A stretch of DNA of 64,000 nt from Cydia pomonella (taxonomy: Eukaryota > Arthropoda > Insecta > Lepidoptera > Tortricidae), in the NCBI RefSeq assembly GCF_033807575.1, contig NC_084713.1, forward strand, positions 17,211,389-17,275,388. The letters run 5' to 3'. The notes beneath the pieces are model-generated. The model had not been told where the DNA came from. It worked only from the letters and a program-made list of their open reading frames with translations, and searched no databases. Of the stretch, positions 1 to 12,401 are shown piece by piece. The translations under genes and the position numbers were made by a program. Positions within the stretch are counted from its first letter, which is position 1, and every line of letters begins with the position of its first letter.

Positions 1-170
1 GAAAATTGAATTGAAACATGTCGAGCGTTTTTCGATGTAATAATACGTGAGTTAAAAATAATTTTAATATGTTTTGATAAATTTAGTTTAGCTTTTAAGT
101 ATCTAAGTAAACAGATTATTGCTCACAAAATAGGTATAAGGTTCATTTACTTAACTAATTCAGTTCAATA
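1..170. other. AT-rich intergenic sequence
   Basis: No coding region or recognisable repeat is visible here. Confidence 0.4.
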
Positions 171-590
171 AATAGAAAAACCGGCCAACTGTGTTGTTGG
201 ACTGCGGGTTCCGTACAAATCTGTAGGTATATATTATTATATGATGTAACTAAAAATTTACGGTTTTCGCAATTTTTACTTTATCTGTGCTATAAGACAT
301 TGCTTCATACCAAATTTCAAGATTCTGAGTTCACGGGAAGTACCCTGTAGGTTTTGATTCCCTTGCGAGTGTCAAAAATTTGCGGCATTTTGATTGCGTT
401 GGCTTAGAAGTTTGATTTTTTCACAGCTCCAAGGGACAATAGATCTGAGTATTTGATTTAAATTCCAACTATACCTCCACGCGTTCCTGAGAAAAAGGGG
501 CTGGACAGACAGACAAACGGACGGACGGACAAGTGATCCTATAAGGGTTCCGCTCTTTCCTTTCGAGGTACAGAATCCTAAAAATGGCAT
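171..590 (+). repeat. Dispersed lepidopteran-type repeat (CCGGCCAA head family)
   Basis: Starts with aaaaaccggccaactgtgttg and ends in a GACG-type microsatellite (gacagacagacaaacggacgg) followed by a gggttccg motif. The same head, GACG run and GGTTCCG/GGAACCC tail recur at 2609-2875, 30850-31277 and 55722-55987. It is non-coding and widely dispersed. The exact class (SINE-like or Helitron-like) cannot be decided from this window. Confidence 0.6.
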
Positions 591-2365
591 ACTGACATAA
601 TACTTACAGGGTGAAAACTTATTTATAATACACTTTTAGGAGTAGGTACCTACTAAAAATATATAACGTAGAAAGTCCCGCAAAGAAATTTATAAAGCCA
701 GTGTACTAAGTACCTAGTATAGTAGGTATACTGGTATAAGTTTAAAAGCCTTTTACCGATTATGCTTTTACAGACGGCGAGTATTACAAGGTTAGGTTAT
801 ATTGAGATTACTCTTAAAAAGCCTAACTCGACCTTTCGAGAAATCACATCAAAATTCTTACGGACCTTATGCAAAGCGTACCTAATGGGGTTATAAATAT
901 TTGCTCCGACCGAGAAGACTTATTGTTTCACATTTATCCCGACACATCTTGTGGAATATCTACTGGACTTTGTAACACAACCCTAGGCAGAAAAGGTATC
1001 CTTTTCTTTTTAGATAGCTAAGAAAAAGGATAGCCTCTCAGATGTAGGGTTGTGTCGGTCACTGAACACATAAAGAGGAAAAGAACAATGCAGGTATTCT
1101 GCACTTTAGGTCTTTAGTTTAAAATAAATTGTATGCTCTTTGCTAGATCACTATCACAAGAGACAAGTGCATTAAAAAGATTGTCAACCTGCACATTCAT
1201 TTTTAAGATTACTTGTAACTAAACTGTAGTCCACGAAGAACTGCAACTGCGGTCTTACAGGCGATTTTACAAAGGTAAGCATGAAGTATGTACATGTATA
1301 AGTGGGACTGACTCGCTCTGGGATCGCAGGTATCAGTCAGTACGGCACGGTACGGTAAACATGGTATGTTTTTTGTATAGCCAATTGTTCCAGTTGGGCT
1401 GAATTGTATGTGAATTAAAACACATGATCGAATAATGTAGCTATTGCTATAATCTAGCTGTAACACAAACAAGCCACATCCAATTTTCATTTCCACGCGG
1501 ATATACTTACCTACTGGTATGAAACTCTATCATTTATTTATTTAATTGAAAAATCTCCGACAACATTATAAAAGCACTGACTTCAAACCTATCTAAAAAC
1601 CATTGCTTGTGTGTACCGTAGGTTTTACCGAAAACAGCAGCAACCAAATAGGTCCAAACGTGTTAATAATATTTGTGAACATTCATTTATTGAAACACAC
1701 ACACACATGCAGCATCTTGCTCGGAAGGCATATATATATATCACCAGCTTTGTCAGTGGCGGCAAATTTTAAAAATGTAGCCACGAAGGATCGATCTAGG
1801 ACACAAATTTTAAATTTCGCGCCTTTTTTTAACAATGATATGGAACGGAAATTTCTATGGAGAGTTTTTAGTCTTTATCATTACCTGGTCTGGCTTCGCA
1901 ATTAATGTATCTGCTTAGCGAGCAGCTGATTTCAAGTCTTTTCATCTTGTTTTTAGAGAAATAGCATGGATTAGCTTTGTGCTCAGTTGCAGCGAATTTA
2001 TTACCTGTCTACTAAATTAATTACGATTAGAAGAAATTACACTCATGAGATTTAAAGCTCAAACACTTTGTATGGAAATTTAGTACAACGTAAAATTTAT
2101 CTTTTCGTTTCTCTTTAATCAAAGTAATTTATGCATGTAATTTCATTTTGTTACAGATCAGCTGCGATGTCTGGGATAGCAAAATATAACAAAACCACTC
2201 CTTATTTTTTCTCATACTTCCAAACTTACATCTTCACCGCTTAGATTGGCAGTCCTCAACTGTGTGTTTCTCCATAAACTTCCTGCCTCGCATAGTAAGC
2301 TAAACTGTAGAATGAACTGTCTGTCGCCTGCGGTATTTCCGGACCGATACGACCTTCAAGAAACG
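591..2365. other. Intergenic, no gene recognised
   Basis: AT-rich sequence with only short chance open frames. A small inverted pair, aaggtatccttttctttttag and aaaaaggatagcctctc, surrounds position 1010 and may be a degraded foldback. No protein family motif is visible on either strand. Confidence 0.4.
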
Positions 2366-2493
2366 AGCGTACTCCCATCTTAAAAACCGACAACACATTT
2401 ACAACCCCTCTGGTGTTGCGGATGTCTATGGGTGTCGATAATTGCTTACCATCGGCAATTCGTCTGCTCGTTGGCCTCCTACATAAAAAAAAA
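2366..2493 (-). repeat. Dispersed SINE/Helitron-like repeat fragment
   Basis: Contains 'ctctggtgttgcggatgtctatgg' and 'gcttaccatcggcaattcgtctgctcgt' style blocks. These resemble the GTTGC...CTTACCATC...GGC pattern of the dispersed repeats at 5389-5604, 10277 and 38776. It ends in an A-rich run. Confidence 0.4.
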
Positions 2494-2608
2494 CTAGTTT
2501 CAACTAACCATATCTAATATATATCTACAAAACACTACATTAAAAGTAATAAAAACTTTTTACAAAAAAAAAAGTAAACCGACTTCAAAAAGGATAAAAT
2601 AAAATATT

Positions 2609-2875
2609 ATCCTTTTTTTAGGGTTCCGTACCCAAAGGGTCAGACGGCACCCTATTACTGAGACTTCGCTCTCTGTCTGTCACCAGGCTGTATCTCATGA
2701 ACCGTGATAGCTGTAACAACAATGTTGGCGCTATAACAACAAATACTAAAAACAGAATAAAATAAATATTTAAGGGAGCTCCCATACAACAAACATATTT
2801 TTTTTGCCGTTTTTATAAATAATGGTACGGAACCCTTCGAGCGCGAGTCCGAATCGCACTTGCCCGGTTTTTTAT
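2609..2875 (-). repeat. Dispersed lepidopteran-type repeat (CCGGCCAA family), reverse copy
   Basis: Begins with agggttccgtacccaaaggg and ends with cttgcccggttttttatt, the reverse of the family seen at 30850. It carries the conserved internal blocks for 'CCCATACAA' and 'TATCTCATGAACCGTGATAG'. Non-coding. Confidence 0.65.
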
Positions 2876-3099
2876 TAAGTATATGCGTTACCAACTGATA
2901 TGTTTGAAGTCGGTGCCAAGCCAAATAGTAACAATACCTAATGAAAAGCACAATCATGTTTAACATTAAATTCGATACCGATTTTCCTCGAGTCCGTCTG
3001 GGAAATAATTCCTGCCACTACTCTAAATCTAGCCTCCGCCTCGCCACTGACCCAATCCTTCAACCCTCCGATCACTCGATCACTCAACCTCACAGAACA

Positions 3100-4080
3100 T
3101 TAACCCCTGATCACTGAAACCCTTACCCCTTTTTTTTCTAGGGGGGAAAATGCATTCCGCATACCACCCGGGTGCGGGGGGTGACCCGAGTGGTTATGTG
3201 GGACTCCCGTCTAGGCTAATGAGGCCCACGGTATACCCACTAAAAGCCCCCATATGCCACCTCGCCGCCTTATTGGTGGGGTTACAGGAACGCTTGCGTA
3301 CTCATCCGCGACCCCACCGGCGGCAGCCGCCCGCGAGCGGCTTCTTCGCGAATGCCCGAAGGCCCTTCACGCGAGGCGCGCCAGATGGTTCGACGCGCCT
3401 TCCTCCTCGGCCTCCGTTCTGCAGTGTAGCGGACCCCCCCGAGCCCGCCACAAGGAGGCCACGGGCGCCAGAAAACTCCCCAGCGCCCGGCGGCAGATGA
3501 GGTCCATGGTTCTGCCGCACACCACAACTCGGCTGCAGAGGACAGGGAGAACGGCACACCGTAACACCGACACTCCTCTTCCTCTGCAGCCCCACCAACG
3601 CCGCTACAGCGGAACGGCCCCGCCAAGGTCGCAGGGGATAGGGAGAGTGGCGCATCGTGATACCATCATGCCTCTTCCCCTGCGATCCCACCTCGGCCGT
3701 CGAGGATAGGGAGAACGGCTCACCGCAATACCGACACTCCTCTTCCTCGATGGTCCACCTCCAACGCGTCACAAGCGGGCTTATCAAGCCCACTTGGAGC
3801 GTCCTCCTCGGGCCAGCCAGCACCTCAAACAGGCCGGCCCTGGTTGCCTCTTCGCTTCACCGTGGGAGACCAAGCCACGGCTACTAAGCCCCTCCACCAC
3901 GACAAGGTGGGCAACTCTCGGGGGGGTGAAACCCTTGACCCTGAACCAACAAACCTTCAACCGCCATTCCCCGACCCCTCAACCCCAGACCATTTAACTC
4001 CTAATTCTAACCCCCAGTTCCTCAACTTCAATCCCCGACCACTGATCTCCTAGTCAAGTTAATAAAAAAATGTAACAGAC
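3100..4080. repeat. GC-rich repeat-like tract, class unknown
   Basis: The base composition jumps from AT-rich to strongly GC-rich between about 3140 and 3930 and then returns to AT-rich. Several overlapping open frames exist on both strands, but they are a consequence of composition and none shows a protein motif. The tract contains an ordered set of hairpins (3490-3753) described separately. It could be the 5' untranslated region of a retroelement or a non-coding RNA. I do not recognise it. Confidence 0.4.
3490..3753 (+). other. Array of four covarying stem-loops
   Basis: Four hairpins follow one another. Stem pairs are GCGGCAGA (3490-3497) with TCTGCCGC (3511-3518); GCTGCAGAGG (3532-3541) with CCTCTGCAGC (3581-3590); TCGCAGGGGA (3629-3638) with TCCCCTGCGA (3676-3685); and CCGTCGAGGA (3697-3706) with TCCTCGATGG (3744-3753), which has one G-U pair in RNA. 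The last three units share a similar 37-39 nt loop containing AGGGAGA and CTCTTCC, while their stem bases differ in a paired way. That pattern suggests selection on RNA (or DNA) structure. Confidence 0.5.
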
Positions 4081-5107
4081 AAGCTGAACTCACTCCGATA
4101 TTCAGTCGATAGAAAGTATAGAAACATTCAGTCATTAGTTACGCGACGACGTTAGTTAATATTTAATATAAATATTAAAATTGACAATTCTTTAGTTTTG
4201 TAGTTACCAAATTTTTATGTTGCTATTTTTCTTACATCTGATTTTATAATTCTATAAGTATGTTTTCAATTTGAATAATGTATGTAGTATAGCAAAAATG
4301 TTTTTGGTATGTTTTTATGTATACATTTTTTTGTGTTCGTTTTTTATGTCTGTTTTTCTGTGTCGACGACGCATGTGCCGCCACTGTCATAGGGTTAAAA
4401 GTCAGGTACCAACCGAAGCACCCACCAGCGCCACGGATTGCCGTGGCAGTATGCTGAGTGGGGATCCTATTTTAGCGTCCAATGTTTTTTGACTCTGTAT
4501 ATCTTCTTTTCCCAAATGTAATTGTTGTGGCGTTAAATAAATCTATTTTCGTTCTTTCTTTCTTCTTTCAAACAAAGTTAGATCCTCGATATTCTATGTA
4601 CCTATGTCTGCGGTAGTCCCCGAGCTCTCATGGATATCGTACAATATTCTGCATTACCTAAATATTCGCTTTATAGAAGCAGGCCAGAGGTACAAGACAA
4701 GTAGGCCTAAACCAACACAGCTAAGCTGCATCTCCTGGGGATAAGTAGATACTTGTTTTAAAAATGTAAAAGATTAAAAGGAAACATCTGGGTGATCTGA
4801 GTGGTTTTTTATTTCGTCCGTGTTCGTGACAAAGACTAGATTATTGTAGTTGCTAATACAAATGTGCAAGTTACGGAATGTTTAACAAGTACGAAAATTA
4901 CTCGGTAATTTCAAAAAAGTTCACAGGGATAAAGGAAACTTTCATTTGGGAAATAGAACATTTCGATTCCCATACAAAAATCGGAAAGTTTCCGAAATTT
5001 AACCATGTGGAAATTTTGCAGTTTTGGTAAGATTCCGGCAGTTCATCAGTAGTTGCTATGAAACCCAAGTTACAGTAAGTATATTATGTGGTTTCCAAAA
5101 TGGTGTA
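4081..5107. other. Intergenic, possible transcript 3' end
   Basis: From 4370 a short richer stretch (gccgccactgtcatagg, gattgccgtggcagtatgc) is followed by gttaaataaatctatttt at about 4533, which looks like a polyadenylation signal. It may be the 3' end of a retroelement copy. No coding motif was found. Confidence 0.3.
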
Positions 5108-5334
5108 AGGTCAGCATCAAAAGTAGCGGATCAAACAATGCTTCAAAAGTATCTACCATTCTGTAACAGCTTAACAAAAAGTAAGGTTTCTCTATGTAAA
5201 AAAATTAAGACGGTAAAAGATATACTTCTGAGCGTGAATTTAAGAGACTTATCGATATTTAGAAAAGTTATCAGGAATATCAGATACTTTTGGCGCCTTG
5301 TTTCATCCGCTACTATTGATGCTGACTGTACACG
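5108..5334. repeat. MITE with GTCAGCATCAAAAGTAGCGGA-type inverted ends
   Basis: Left end ggtcagcatcaaaagtagc is the inverse of the right end gctactattgatgctgactg. The roughly 230-bp interior is non-coding. Related ends occur near 30617 and 31370 (gatgctgacagtacc). Confidence 0.6.
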
Positions 5335-5388
5335 TTTTTAAAGGGTCGGCGACGCACTTGTGCTACTCGTACCCATAGATTTAGACCA

Positions 5389-5604
5389 GTTAGACCTAGA
5401 CAAGCGTTCATAGGCTACGGTAACCGCTTACAAGTAGGCTCACCAAAGTGGTATAAAAATAACCTAGGTTTATTTAAACATACTGGCTTTAAAAAACCGT
5501 GTAAGTAGGCACACGAACAAACGAATCGCCTGTTGGTAAGCAATTACTATGGCCCATAGACACCTGCAACACTAGAGTGGTTGCAAATGCGTTGCCGGCA
5601 TGTA
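5389..5604 (+). repeat. Dispersed SINE/Helitron-like repeat
   Basis: Contains the blocks gttggtaagcaattac, cctgcaacactagagtgg and gcgttgccggcatg, typical of the same dispersed family as 2366-2493. Non-coding. Confidence 0.4.
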
Positions 5605-5694
5605 ATATGGAGTACGCTCTTAAATTTAATAAATGTACGTTTTTCTTTTCACGTCTCTGATTAAGAGGGAAGAATAGCTTTGCGATCCGGTCGG

Positions 5695-5935
5695 TATTTT
5701 TTCTATGAAATTCCATTTCGGGAGAAAACGTTTTCCACTAACTAAATCTTTACAAACTTCTTACAATCTTACTATATTCTAGGTTTAAAGGTTTCGCTTT
5801 AAAAAAAATTTTTTTGCAAATAATAAAAGGGAAACCTATAAACCTAGTTTTTCATAGTATTAATAACACAACTAAAAAATCAAGGAGAATGGAAAATATT
5901 TAGAGGTAGAAAAACGTTTTCTCTTTCTGCCGTTC
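5695..5935 (+). repeat. Dispersed repeat, inverted partner at 13515
   Basis: Blocks such as ccatttcgggagaaaacg, ttctaggtttaaaggttt and aacctataaacctagtttttc are found in reverse orientation at 13515-13772. The pair defines an unnamed dispersed family of about 240 bp, non-coding. Confidence 0.55.
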
Positions 5936-6644
5936 TACATACGACAATACGACTATATTCTAAGTTGCATAAAAGCTTGTGAAAACAAAACTCGTCTAAT
6001 CACTTTGTATGAGCTTAGTAGTACGTAACACACATCAGAGGCATTAAGGCATTAAGTATGTAAGCGGTTTGACTATTTAATCTACAAAAATTTGTAAGTT
6101 TGTTTGTTTCAAAGCTCATTTTTCGGAATCCTCCGTCCGTGTGACATGGAATAACGTTGGAAATTACTGCAAAACATCCAACCTTAAATTAACAAAACGT
6201 TACGAGTCACAAGTAGAGTCATACAATCGACTACATAATTCGACTATTCTCTGAAATAATATTTTGGAGTTGGCGAGCAATGGCACTGCTCTACTGTCAA
6301 CGTATATATATAGTCTGTCATGCCATTTCCGTCACGTCAGTAGAAATTTATACTTTTAAATATAGCGGCAAATTTAAAAAATGTAGGCGCAAAGGGTTAT
6401 CGTCCCATTGAAATTCGCGGCTTTTTTACTGACAAACTTGTTTGACCGGCTATATATACAGAATGATTCAGGAGACGTGAGCAGGATCAAGCCTGCGTAT
6501 TCAGTAAGTTATCAGTAGCTCTTTCGTATCGGTATATGTGAGATTAACGTTAAATTATTTTTTCTGTTCAAAAAATGTATTTTATTTTTTTACGACATCT
6601 ATGGTCACCCTCTTTGTTTTATCCATAACAAGTGACAAAAAAAA
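5936..6644. other. Intergenic, no gene recognised
   Basis: AT-rich. Nothing coding is visible. The sequence tagcggcaaatttaaaaaatgtaggcgc (about 6362) resembles gtggcggcaaattttaaaaatgtagcc at about 1755, so a diffuse repeat is present. Confidence 0.35.
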
Positions 6645-7533
6645 AACACAATTGCCAATCAGCAGCTTAATATTAAACTCGGACGGGACTCACTTAAAAT
6701 AGTAGAGCAGTTACAATACCTGGGTAGCACGATTACAGCTAAGTGCCACCTTGACAACGAAATTAACTGCAGAATAGGAGCCGCTGCAGGTGCGTTCGGC
6801 AAACTTCGTTCCAAGGTGTTTCGGTCACACGATATAAAGCTTTCTACTAAAATAGCTGTATACATGGCTATTGTCCTGCCGAATCTTTTGTATGCCTCAG
6901 AACCGTGGTGCCTGTATCGTAAGCATATTAGCTCATTAGACAGCTTCCATCTGAGATGCCTTCGTGAAATTATGGGCGTCCATTGGTCTGACCGTGTTAG
7001 AACCACAGAGATCCTTAGGCGTGCCGATGTCGCTGGAATAGAGGCCTACCTAATGAGACGACAGCTACGATGGTGCGGTCACTTCTCCCGCATGTCCCAA
7101 GACCGAGTCACGAAACGCATCTTCTACTGCGAACTGCAAGATGGAAAGCGCAAACAAGGCGGCCAATTCTTGCGGTTCAAAGATGTGTTGAAACGGTATG
7201 CCATGTGAAGAGAGCTTATATAGAGCCAACGAAGTGGGAGAGTCTCGCCAGTGACCGTCCACGTTGGAGGCATATTGTGCAGACTCAGGTGCGTCAGTTT
7301 GAAGCTAGGCGGCGCACAGAACTCGACGCTAAGCGCGACGAGCTGAAGGCCAGACCACCTGCGGTCATACTTTACAATTATGTCGGAGGGGTGCTGACTT
7401 GCAACGAGTGTGGTCGTACATTTGCTGCAAAAATTGACTATATCAGTCACCTGAGAGCGCACCAGCGACGCTCTCAGCGGTAGAACGCAGTCGCTGTGTT
7501 TGAAAACGGCTAGGAGATGATGATGATGATGAT
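6645..7533 (+). mobile_element. 5'-truncated LINE, reverse transcriptase C-terminal region
   Basis: Translation shows the C-terminal part of a non-LTR retrotransposon polyprotein. It runs from the post-catalytic thumb region (VEQLQYLGSTIT) through LREIMGVHWSDRVRTTEILRR and RWCGHFSRMSQDR to a C2H2 zinc finger (CNECGRTF...SHLRAH) near 7400-7460. The finger-bearing tail is in a different frame from the part before about 7200, so a frameshift has occurred. The copy ends in a GATGAT microsatellite (7517-7533), a common LINE tail. The endonuclease and catalytic RT motifs are missing, so this is a dead 3' fragment. The clade is not assigned. Confidence 0.8.
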
Positions 7534-7638
7534 GAACAAGTGACAAATTGAATGTGATCGGAGTCTGGTTTATACTTTTTAAAAATCGTATCTCACTCAA
7601 GTGTGACATTTTATTTTCTTCATAATCAAAGTGCTGTT

Positions 7639-8829
7639 AGTCAAGTCAAAATATTCTTTATTCAAATAGGCCTAGCAACAAGCACTTTTAAATCGTCAAA
7701 TTTTACAAATATCATCTTAATCTAAATATCAGAGCAATTTATTGATGCAGTTATTATTGTTCTAAAAAAAACATTGAACTATTATAGATATGGTAAACTT
7801 AATAATAAGAATTTCACAAAAGGATCGTCAAACATCAAAATTGTATAAAACTACTAGTCTAGAACCTATCTAGAATAAAATCTAAATGTCAAAAAATACG
7901 GTATATATATACATTGAATTATCAATTTCATCATTAATAACATAACAATAAATAATTCATTCTTTACAATCACACTTAATCCCACGGTCTTTCATCATTC
8001 ATGTAGTCTTGTGTGCTATAATAGGCTTTAGAGACAAGCTTACGTTTTACATATTTTTTTAAATTTACTAACAGACAATTCAGTTATAATATTAGGAAGT
8101 TTATTGTAAAATCTTACACAATTACCCATGAATGATTTCTTAATTTTATGGAGCCTAGTGAAGGGCACTGCGAGCTTATGCTTATTTCTAGTATTAATAT
8201 TATGTATTTCACAGTTTTTCTTAAAACTGGCAATGTTTTTATGTACATACAGAATATTCTCATAAATATATTGACAGTGCACTGTCATTATGTTAATGTC
8301 CTTAAACTTATCTCTAAGTGCGTCTCTATGGTACATTTTATATATTGCACGAATAGCCCTCTTCTGCAGAACAAAAATGGTATTTATCTCTGAAGCACTG
8401 CCCCATAGTAAAATACCATATGACATAATGCTATGAAAGTAACTAAAGTAAACTAATCGAGCTGTTTTCACGTCTGTTAACTGACGGATCTTGCTCACTG
8501 CAAAAGCTGCAGAACTCAGTCTATTCGAGAGATTAGCAATATGGGGACCCCATTGTAGTTTTGAATCTAAAGTTATACCAAGAAAAACTGTGCTATCTAC
8601 TAGTTCCAATTCCTCATCCTTGACAATGACACTTGTTTGCTCATTCCTTATGTGACTTGTAACAAACTTAATGCACTTAGTCTTTTTCTCATTTAACAAT
8701 AAATTATTAACATTAAACCAATTTACTACTTTAGAAATAGCATTGTTTACATCACTGCAAGCTTGTTGCTGTCGTTTGACTTTGAAAATAAGTGAGGTAT
8801 CGTCTGCAAACAATACTATGTCATGGTTA
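7639..8829 (-). mobile_element. 5'-truncated Jockey/CR1-like LINE, RT 3' half
   Basis: The minus strand encodes about 257 residues starting at the RT active-site motif FADDTSLIF. Typical thumb and C-terminal blocks follow: NVNNLLLNEKKTKCIKF, VFLGITLDSKLQW, HSIMSYGILLWG, LQKRAIRAI. The frame stops at 8040, but the normal C-terminal end continues one frame over (to about 7978), consistent with a one-base gain in the A-run near 8050. The 3' untranslated part runs to about 7639 and ends in a dispersed lepidopteran-like block (caaataggcctagcaac). Sequence upstream of FADD is missing, so the copy is inactive. Confidence 0.85.
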
Positions 8830-9699
8830 TATTAAAGGTTAAAGAAGTTTTATCTTGTTAATTAAGTCTTGTAGGGTGTCCATGATTGTAGCTAATCAAA
8901 TTTGTCCTTTAAAACAGTTAGATACCATTTATACGATGTAGATTGCTTTCAAAGTTCATTGGCTAGTCTAAAAAATATAGTTAAACGTAAGTTGTTTTAG
9001 TACCCAGGTAAGTATGAACCTCCAGGTCTTTTTGTTGCCTTGTTCTGTGTTTGGTTTCTGAATAAACTAAAAAAAAAACTTCATAATTATTATTAGTTAG
9101 CCGGCTACAAGTTTAGAAAACAAGCAGAATTGTTACCTCGGTCATAAATAAATAAATATATAAAATAAATGCTGCATGAATAGTAGAAAGTAGATAGTTA
9201 ACCAAAGGCACTCATTTCTGTTGAGGTGGTCAACAGTCCGAGGCTGAAATGATGGAATGGATGGATGAAATGAGGAAAACTATAGCAAACATGATCGTTT
9301 GAGCCGTTTTTGAGTTTTAGCAATAAGTATATTTTGACGGATGGGTATATAATTACGGAACCCTACACTGAGCATGGCCCGACATGCACTTGGCCAGTTT
9401 TATTTATAAACTCGTATAGTGAAATGAGATAAATTGTAGCCATTTCACTATTAAGTACTTTAAATAGATAAAAAATGTTCTCTATACATCGAAAACCCAG
9501 CAAATATTTTTCAAGTAAATTATTCCGTCAATACATCAACAAAGAACGTGACACGGCTGTGGAGCGGCATTCAGACTCAAAACATCTTATTTTGATATGA
9601 CGCTGTTTGGACATAATACACATTTGTTGGCTAAAGTCGCCCCATCAATACCAAAATTTTCATCTCGCTCTTATTTACTTGTATAATTATACAAAAGAT
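8830..9699. other. Intergenic with repeat scraps
   Basis: No gene seen. At about 9352-9404 there is a reversed scrap of the CCGGCCAA-type repeat (ggaaccctacactgagcatgg, cacttggccagtttt). Confidence 0.4.
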
Positions 9700-9905
9700 T
9701 TATTGTGGGTAAGCCGATGGTTCTGTATTTGAATCCCAGTAAGGGCATCAGCACAGATATTTGTTCCTGGGCATGGGTGTTTTCTATGTATTTAAATATT
9801 TAAATATTATATATATCGTTGTCTGAGTACCCACAACACAAGCCTTCTTGGCTTAACGTGGGATTTTGTTAATTTGTATAAGAACGTCCCTATAATATTT
9901 TATTC
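9700..9905 (+). repeat. tRNA-derived SINE-like repeat
   Basis: Carries a decayed B-box-like block (tatttgaatcccagtaaggg) followed by the body tgtctgagtacccacaacac, aagccttcttggcttaacgtggg and cccctataatatttt-like tail. A second, shorter copy of the body and tail lies at 30175-30300. Non-coding. Confidence 0.6.
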
Positions 9906-10276
9906 TTTTTATTAAAGTATGTATATTGGAGCACACGTAAAGCATTGCGGTCAAAGGAATATACGAGTATAATCTTAATCAAGTTAGGATTATCAAATTT
10001 CGAATACGTCTTGAACTTTATCCATTCTTTATTTAAGTAAAAACAGTGGTTAGAGCCTTTGAAGACGGCAGCCTTCTTTCAACGAATTTGGATTATTTGA
10101 ACAAAGATTTATATCCATTGTTTCAGAACAATACATTGTCAGAGTTCCAAATTGAAAACATTATTTTTCATTGAAATAAAGTTGAAAGGGTTTTCGCAGT
10201 GTGAAATCAATTTAACAACCTATATGTATAATTAGTAATAGTAACTAGGAAAGCTCAGTCATATGTGCAAATAGAT
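9906..10276. other. Intergenic, no gene recognised
   Basis: AT-rich, with no coding motif or clear repeat structure. Confidence 0.35.
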
Positions 10277-10520
10277 TTTTTTATACTACGTCGGTGGCAA
10301 ACAAGCATACGGCCTGCCTGATGGTAAGCAGTTTCCGTAGCCTATATATGAGTAGGGTGTAGTGTAATTTGGCTGCGGTTTTCTGTAAGGTGGATGTACT
10401 TCCCCAGTTGGGCTCTGCTGGATCATCTGGAATGACTTCCGTTGTGCTGTGCTCTACTACACAGAGCGAGATGGCATTCACAGTGATCATACCTCTCTTT
10501 TGGACGTAGTTGGACTGATT
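10277..10520 (+). repeat. Dispersed repeat (CGTCGGTGGCAAACAAGC head)
   Basis: Head tactacgtcggtggcaaac, then gcctgatggtaagcag, then a body including aaggtggatgtacttcccc. The same body is found reversed at 56565-56815, and the head recurs at 38776-38893, 59452-59515 and 63903-64000. A high-copy, non-coding lepidopteran-type repeat. Confidence 0.65.
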
Positions 10521-10819
10521 GTGGGTTATATGACAATTCTCAGTTAACTGAATTATTATGGGAGCTTTAATATAGTTATGTAGTAAAGCACCCATTTTAT
10601 CTTTTATATTTTTAGTATTATAATAGCGGTAAATATTAGATAGATAGATAGAATACTCTATTGGCACACCTCAGTAAAAATATAAGTACAAGAAAAATAA
10701 ACAATTGATTAAATTTAGAGGCAGACAACAGGCGGTCTTAGTATTATTTTATTTTATGACAGCATTTTCAACAGTCTGGTTGTAGGTACACAGACAGACA
10801 AAATAACAGCGGAGGCTTG
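10521..10819. other. Intergenic, no gene recognised
   Basis: AT-rich with a short tandem tagatagataga run near 10640. No gene is visible. Confidence 0.35.
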
Positions 10820-10966
10820 TAAAGCCCGACCAGAAATATATGATCATTGTCAAGAGGGCGCTGTTATTCTCATGTATAGGGTGACAGTTCAGTTTAGTAT
10901 GAAAAATTTAGTTCCAATGAAATTCCGCAATATGGCGCGTGATCATATATTACTGGTCAGGCTTTA
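10820..10966. repeat. Short MITE with inverted ends TAAAGCC
   Basis: Left end taaagcccgaccagaaatat and right end tattactggtcaggcttta are inverse copies, about 147 bp apart. No coding capacity. Confidence 0.6.
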
Positions 10967-12401
10967 ATAATGACACGTTCACTACCCTTTCGCCACGCAA
11001 CCTTAAAAAGTTAAAAGTGATTATAAAAATATATAATATAACATTTAAAACTTTCGCGTTTCGAACTCATTAAGCATCAAGTTAGCCGCGACCATGCCCA
11101 GTTAAACCTGTGTCGAAACGTCTATAGCTATCGCTATCGCATTTATTCGCTCATAAATATAAAAATATAGCCGGTGGTTTCATGCTATATAAAATCTATC
11201 ACTGCGAACTAATGAAATTAACGACAGCGGACGCGTAAAATCTATCCAGCCCACGGGCAATACGGGCATGCCAAAAATAAAACAGTCACGTGCATACAAC
11301 ATACCTACAACCGTAAAATATTCATCTCCCGACCACGTCAATTGGTTAAAAGTAAAGACATTCTCTTCTCGTTTCCGCATTATGAAAGGCTATATTAAAC
11401 TCGTGACGTCACATCAATTAGGCTTTAAATAATCCGTAGGCTGCCACGGCATTAGACTTGCAAATCCGCGCCGACGGTGACGCGGGGCATTTTTCCTGGC
11501 ACGTTCATTACACGCCAAATTGCTTTAGGTGAGGACACTTGGCCCTTGAAAGTGCCATGCATTTGAAGGAGTCTAATGTCTTTATACATGATGAGATACA
11601 ACATTTAAGCTGAAATTGCAGTTACCTGAAAGCAGAAAACAGAAGAATTTTTAACTATTTACCATGAAATTAAATTACGTAACCATGGGTGTGGCCTGTA
11701 ATGAGAGCAAAAAAATCAACTGTAGGCTGTACTCCTCAAACTGACCAACATTTGTTCAGCGACTTTTAACAATAAATTGTTTTGATTTTTATTATGTTGC
11801 GAATTTTGTTATGCTTAAGGCGTGACAAGCAACGTCAATTACAATGATAATGGCGTACACGTTGACGATAATATTTAATTTGCATAAAAAATAGGAAGTC
11901 TAAAGATTTTATATATTTTTTAACTTATTAAACAAAAGTGTCTCCATTTGAGGGGTACAATGTATGTTTTAATTATTTGCTCTTGTCACAGGCCACACCC
12001 GATATACAACTGTAATATACTACGTATACATACATTGAATGCTACGAAACCAAAAATTGTTTCCTCATATTTGATATTCACATAAAATATGCAGACAATT
12101 TTGCATACATTTTTAGTGCACTGCAGATGCAGGTTATTCCCGTTGAATACCCAAGTACCAATAAGTCAAACCAACGGATTTATCTAAAGTAAGCTTGCCA
12201 AAATTTTAACTCTATGCGGGATACGTGATGTCATTGAAAGTAAAACAGTACAATCTGAATTTCAGTTATAACTTATATAAGTATTACTCTTTGTTCACTC
12301 AATATATTATGACCATTTTATTTCTTAACAGATATAACGTAAACAATGAATTAATACAATTTAAATTTCGTACTAAGTATAGGTAGGTTTGTACCCATAG
12401 C
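10967..12401. other. Intergenic, no gene recognised
   Basis: AT-rich, with only short chance frames. ggtgtggcctgtaatgag (about 11690) and its inverse cacaggccacaccc (about 11987) could mark the ends of a degraded foldback element of about 300 bp. Confidence 0.35.

Noticed and set aside
3150..3823. Several overlapping frames of 68-173 codons on both strands
   Set aside because: Caused by high GC content and few stops; no motif, and frames on opposite strands overlap completely.
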